Assembly: GCA_963753185.1 (NCBI GenBank)
Contig: CAVWBO010000007.1
Span: 186,001-250,000, forward strand
Length of the DNA: 64,000 nt
Source: SZUA-442 sp963753185
Lineage (GTDB): Bacteria > Actinomycetota > Acidimicrobiia > Spongiisociales > UBA5794
Direction of reading: 5' to 3'
A model generated the notes under the pieces. The model saw only the letters and a program-made list of their open reading frames with translations, ran no database searches and was not told the origin of the DNA. Every line of letters starts with the position of its first letter. Position 1 is the first letter of the stretch. The position numbers were made by a program, and so were the translations under genes. Below are positions 61,488-64,000 of this stretch, in pieces.

Positions 61488-63068
61488 TCATCGCTCCACC
61501 AGCTGCAGCTTGCGGTTGTAGTAGTTGACGATCGCGGACAGCACCAGGCTCATGGTGAGGAAGAATGCCATCCACACGAACACGACCGGGAGGGACTGAC
61601 CCGTCTGGTTGATGATCGTCGTGCCGACCGCCACGATGTCGGCATAGGCGACCGCAAGGCCGAGGGACGTGTTCTTCGCGAGGTTGAGGTACTGGTTTCC
61701 CATCGGCGGAAGGATGATCCGGAAGGCCTGGGGAAGGATGATCTGGCGCAGGTACTGGCTTCGCTTGAGACCCATGGCCATCGCAGCCTCCGTCTGGCCC
61801 TTCGGCACGGCCAGGATGCCGCCTCGGACGATCTCGGCGATGAATGCTGCGGTGTACAGGGTCACTCCGGTCCAGATCGCGAAGAACGGAATGCTGAGCA
61901 CCATTCCCTGCTCGCCGTACTGCGGTATGGCCGCACCGCCCCTCAGGATGACCTCGGCCTTCTCGAACACCAACGGACCGCCCGACCGGACGCCTTCGAC
62001 GACTGTGTTGTAGTTGTCCGTGTTGAACTTGTCCGCGCTCCAGCCCATCAGGTTCCCGAGGGCGTCGATGATCAGCTGGGAAACCGAGAGGACGTCGCCA
62101 CGGACCGTCGTGATCTCGTATGCGCCGATGACGAAGGCGAGGGCGGCGATCGCGACGCCCGAGAAGGCGACGAAGATGACCCTGAACCAGTCGTCGTCCG
62201 TCATCTTGCCGAATCCTGCAGGCGTGCGGCGGGACTCGAAGAAGTTGCGGATCCAAACGGCAGCGAGCGCGACTGCAGCTACGGCGATGACGATCGGCAC
62301 GAGGATCGCCGGCAGGCTCGACACGAAGCGGTCGAGGGCGTCGAAGACGGGTTCGAGGAATCCGAAGACCGGCCAGGCGAACCAGCCGATGACGGCGAAC
62401 GCGACGATGACGAGCGCCATGTAGCGGCCACTGTGTCCGGGTTCGCCGGTGTCCTCCTGATGCCTCTTGCGCATCGTTGCGACTCGACGGCCGACGAGGA
62501 TCCCGACGACGACGAAGATCAGCCACGGCCAGAATCCACCGTCAGGGAAGACCCAGGCGAACGCGAAACCCCTGTTCGACGCCTTGAACCAGTACTCACC
62601 GACGTCGTCGGCCGTGAGCCCCGGAAGACCGATCGCCAGTGCCGACCAGAAGAAGATCTGGACGAGGAGGGGGACATTGCGAATCGCCTCGATGTAGGTC
62701 GTCGCGATCTTGTTGACGATCCAGTTCTTCGAGAGCCTGGCGATGCCGACGATCGTCCCGAGGATGGTTGCGACGATGATCCCCGATATGGCGACGCGTA
62801 GCGTGTTGACGATGCCGACGAGCAGTGCGCGTGCACCGCTGTCGGGGAGCGTGTCGATGCCCTCTCGCACCTGGACACCTGTCGGATCCGAGAGCCAGTT
62901 CCACCCGAACGAGATGTTCGACTTGTCGAAGTTGGCTGCCGCCTGGGAGGCGAGGGTCGCGAACAGGGCGATCACACCGAACAGCACGATGATCTGCGCT
63001 GCCCACTTGAGCACCGTGGCATTCCGCCAGAGCGGCGTTCTGTGCTGTTCGCGTACCTGTACCGTCAT
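61488..63068 (-). CDS. amino acid ABC transporter permease (AapQ-like), enlarged
   Basis: 526 residues, against about 400 for AapQ. It starts with the Aap-specific block GWNWLSDPTGVQVREG, then LRVAISGIIVATILGTIVGIARLSKN and TYIEAIRNVPLLVQIFFW. An inserted section of roughly 120 residues with extra helices and a basic loop (GRRVATMRKRHQED) precedes the C-terminal half with YTAAFIAEIVRGGILAVPKGQTEAAMAMGLKRSQYLRQIILPQAFRIILP (EAA loop). It forms the membrane channel with the AapM-like protein. Confidence 0.88.
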   Translation of the reverse strand: MTVQVREQHRTPLWRNATVLKWAAQIIVLFGVIALFATLASQAAANFDKSNISFGWNWLSDPTGVQVREGIDTLPDSGARALLVGIVNTLRVAISGIIVATILGTIVGIARLSKNWIVNKIATTYIEAIRNVPLLVQIFFWSALAIGLPGLTADDVGEYWFKASNRGFAFAWVFPDGGFWPWLIFVVVGILVGRRVATMRKRHQEDTGEPGHSGRYMALVIVAFAVIGWFAWPVFGFLEPVFDALDRFVSSLPAILVPIVIAVAAVALAAVWIRNFFESRRTPAGFGKMTDDDWFRVIFVAFSGVAIAALAFVIGAYEITTVRGDVLSVSQLIIDALGNLMGWSADKFNTDNYNTVVEGVRSGGPLVFEKAEVILRGGAAIPQYGEQGMVLSIPFFAIWTGVTLYTAAFIAEIVRGGILAVPKGQTEAAMAMGLKRSQYLRQIILPQAFRIILPPMGNQYLNLAKNTSLGLAVAYADIVAVGTTIINQTGQSLPVVFVWMAFFLTMSLVLSAIVNYYNRKLQLVER

Positions 63069-63182
63069 GTGCCTTCCACCACGACCATCGTCGCGGAACG
63101 CTGGTCGTGCAAAGGCACCCTAGACGGAATCGCCTGCGGTTTGCAGGAAAACCATGGACGACGGCGTGTCGGTTCCGACATG

Positions 63183-63215
63183 ATGAAGGGGCCGCCCAGA
63201 GGGCGGCCCCTTCAT
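63183..63215 (-). terminator. terminator between the binding-protein gene and the permease genes
   Basis: A perfect 15-bp stem (63183-63197 with 63201-63215) with an AGA loop, downstream of the binding-protein stop and upstream of the AapQ-like start in the direction of transcription. Partial termination here would keep the binding protein in excess over the membrane subunits, as is common in ABC operons. Confidence 0.8.
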
Positions 63216-63234
63216 CTTCGATTCCTCGCTTGGA

Positions 63235-64000
63235 TCAGCGAGCTGGCGGTGCGTAGATGAGGCCACCGTCGAACCACTGCATGTTGTAGCTGCCCTCACG
63301 TGCGAGTCCGAGCGGTCCCGTCAGGTTCCGTTCGAAGATCTCGCCGTAGTTGCCGACCGCCTTGATGGCGTTCGCGAACGCGTCGGGCGACAGACCCATT
63401 GCCGTCTGGTACTCCTCCTCGCCACCGAAGAGGCGAGTCAGCTCAGGCGTGTCATCCATCATCGAGTCGACGGTCGCGGCGGTCACGCCTGCTTCGTCAG
63501 CGATGAAGGTCGCGAACACCGTCCACTGGACGATGTCGAACCACTGGTCGTCACCCTGACGGGTTGCCGGACCGAGGGGCTCCTTCGAGATCGGTGCCTC
63601 GGGGAAGATGACCCATGCTTCGGCGCCAGCCGTGCCCGCTGCCGCTTCCGCAGCGCGGTTGCCGTACAGGCCAGAGCCGTCCGTGGTGACGATGTCACAC
63701 GTACCGGCCTTGAACTTCTCCATTGCCTCGGGGAAGGTCTCGACCGTCTCGAGCGTGATGCTCACGCCTGCGACCGCGGCGCCCTCAGTGACGTTCTTCT
63801 CCGTCGTGGTGCCTGCGTTGGTGCAGACGGTCGCGCCATCGATGGCCTCGAATCCGCTTCCTGAGGTCAGGCCGGGGAGTCGGGCGGGATCACCCATCAG
63901 CTGCTGACCGTCGTAGTACGTCGTGGCCGTGAACTGGATGCCGATGTCGGAATCACGGCTCTGGGTCCACGTCGTGTTGCGGATCAGCACATCGACCTCG
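63235..64000 (-). CDS. amino acid ABC transporter substrate-binding protein (AapJ-like), partial
   Basis: C-terminal 255 residues; the 5' end lies beyond the right edge of the window. Type II periplasmic-binding-protein sequence: VLIRNTTWTQSRDSDIGIQFTATTYYDGQQLM (the AapJ block), DGATVCTNAGTTTEKN, TVETFPEAMEKFKAGTCDIVTTDGSGLYGNR, and the C-terminal IFERNLTGPLGLAREGSYN. It feeds the AapQM-type permease encoded downstream. Confidence 0.92.
   Translation of the reverse strand, partial: EVDVLIRNTTWTQSRDSDIGIQFTATTYYDGQQLMGDPARLPGLTSGSGFEAIDGATVCTNAGTTTEKNVTEGAAVAGVSITLETVETFPEAMEKFKAGTCDIVTTDGSGLYGNRAAEAAAGTAGAEAWVIFPEAPISKEPLGPATRQGDDQWFDIVQWTVFATFIADEAGVTAATVDSMMDDTPELTRLFGGEEEYQTAMGLSPDAFANAIKAVGNYGEIFERNLTGPLGLAREGSYNMQWFDGGLIYAPPAR

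Overview
The window reads as one contiguous, GC-rich, densely packed chromosomal segment of an actinobacterium, most likely a member of Acidimicrobiia or a neighbouring deep lineage (inference). Supporting signs are: a dnaK-grpE-dnaJ-hspR cluster and a clpB gene, each preceded by an HspR-type HAIR operator; a DivIVA-domain protein; a clpS-DUF2017 pair; an XRE regulator translationally coupled to an HbhA-like protein with a Lys/Ala/Pro tail; many GTG/TTG starts with 4-nt gene overlaps; and secreted proteins whose anchors are followed by Thr-rich linkers. I found no rRNA, tRNA, CRISPR array, prophage or insertion sequence.

Layout. 0.2-5.4 kb: a branched-chain amino acid ABC transporter (livHMGF, with livF frameshifted) converging on its binding-protein gene. 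5.5-11.4 kb: hflX, a PIN-PhoH protein, gpsA, tag, chorismate mutase and an APH-like kinase. 11.6-15.6 kb: respiratory genes (cytochrome c lipoprotein, a 12-TM protein with histidines in its membrane segments, ctaB, ctaA) and a 30-residue membrane peptide. 15.6-21 kb: alpha/beta hydrolases, a 3-hydroxyacyl-CoA dehydrogenase, a selenocysteine-encoding selD and mgtE. 21-26.7 kb: a tight minus-strand group (lipoprotein, hypothetical, class IV aminotransferase, NAD+ synthetase, GCS2 ligase), then tyrA. 27-35 kb: lipoprotein, SDR epimerase, an unusual PlsC-type acyltransferase, the XRE/HbhA-like pair, DUF4332, MobA-like, DUF2017, clpS, an excisionase-like HTH protein, DivIVA and SRPBCC. 35.2-39.2 kb: the DnaK operon and its repressor HspR. 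39-45 kb: a fused E1 alpha-beta 2-oxoacid dehydrogenase with a HisC-like aminotransferase, small proteins, a 0.5-kb non-coding repeat block, PCuAC and ICMT. 45.5-53.5 kb: clpB, a lipoprotein, a PadR/HAAS-NfeD/stomatin operon, SufE, rhodanese and VOC. 53.6-57.5 kb: a frameshifted P-type Ca2+ ATPase and an M20 amidohydrolase. 57.6-64 kb: an AhpD-like protein, lgt, and a general amino acid ABC transporter (Aap type) running off the right edge.

How the genes work together. HspR, encoded last in the DnaK operon, probably represses both that operon and clpB through the two HAIR sites. ctaA and ctaB make heme A for a terminal oxidase and lie beside an uncharacterised cytochrome c/membrane protein pair. 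Two amino acid importers bracket the window. SelD itself encodes Sec at its active site, implying a working Sec-decoding system elsewhere in the genome.

Quality caveat. Four otherwise complete genes (livF, an alpha/beta hydrolase, a lipoprotein, a P-type ATPase) are each split by a single frameshift. Residual sequencing or assembly error is as likely as true gene decay.
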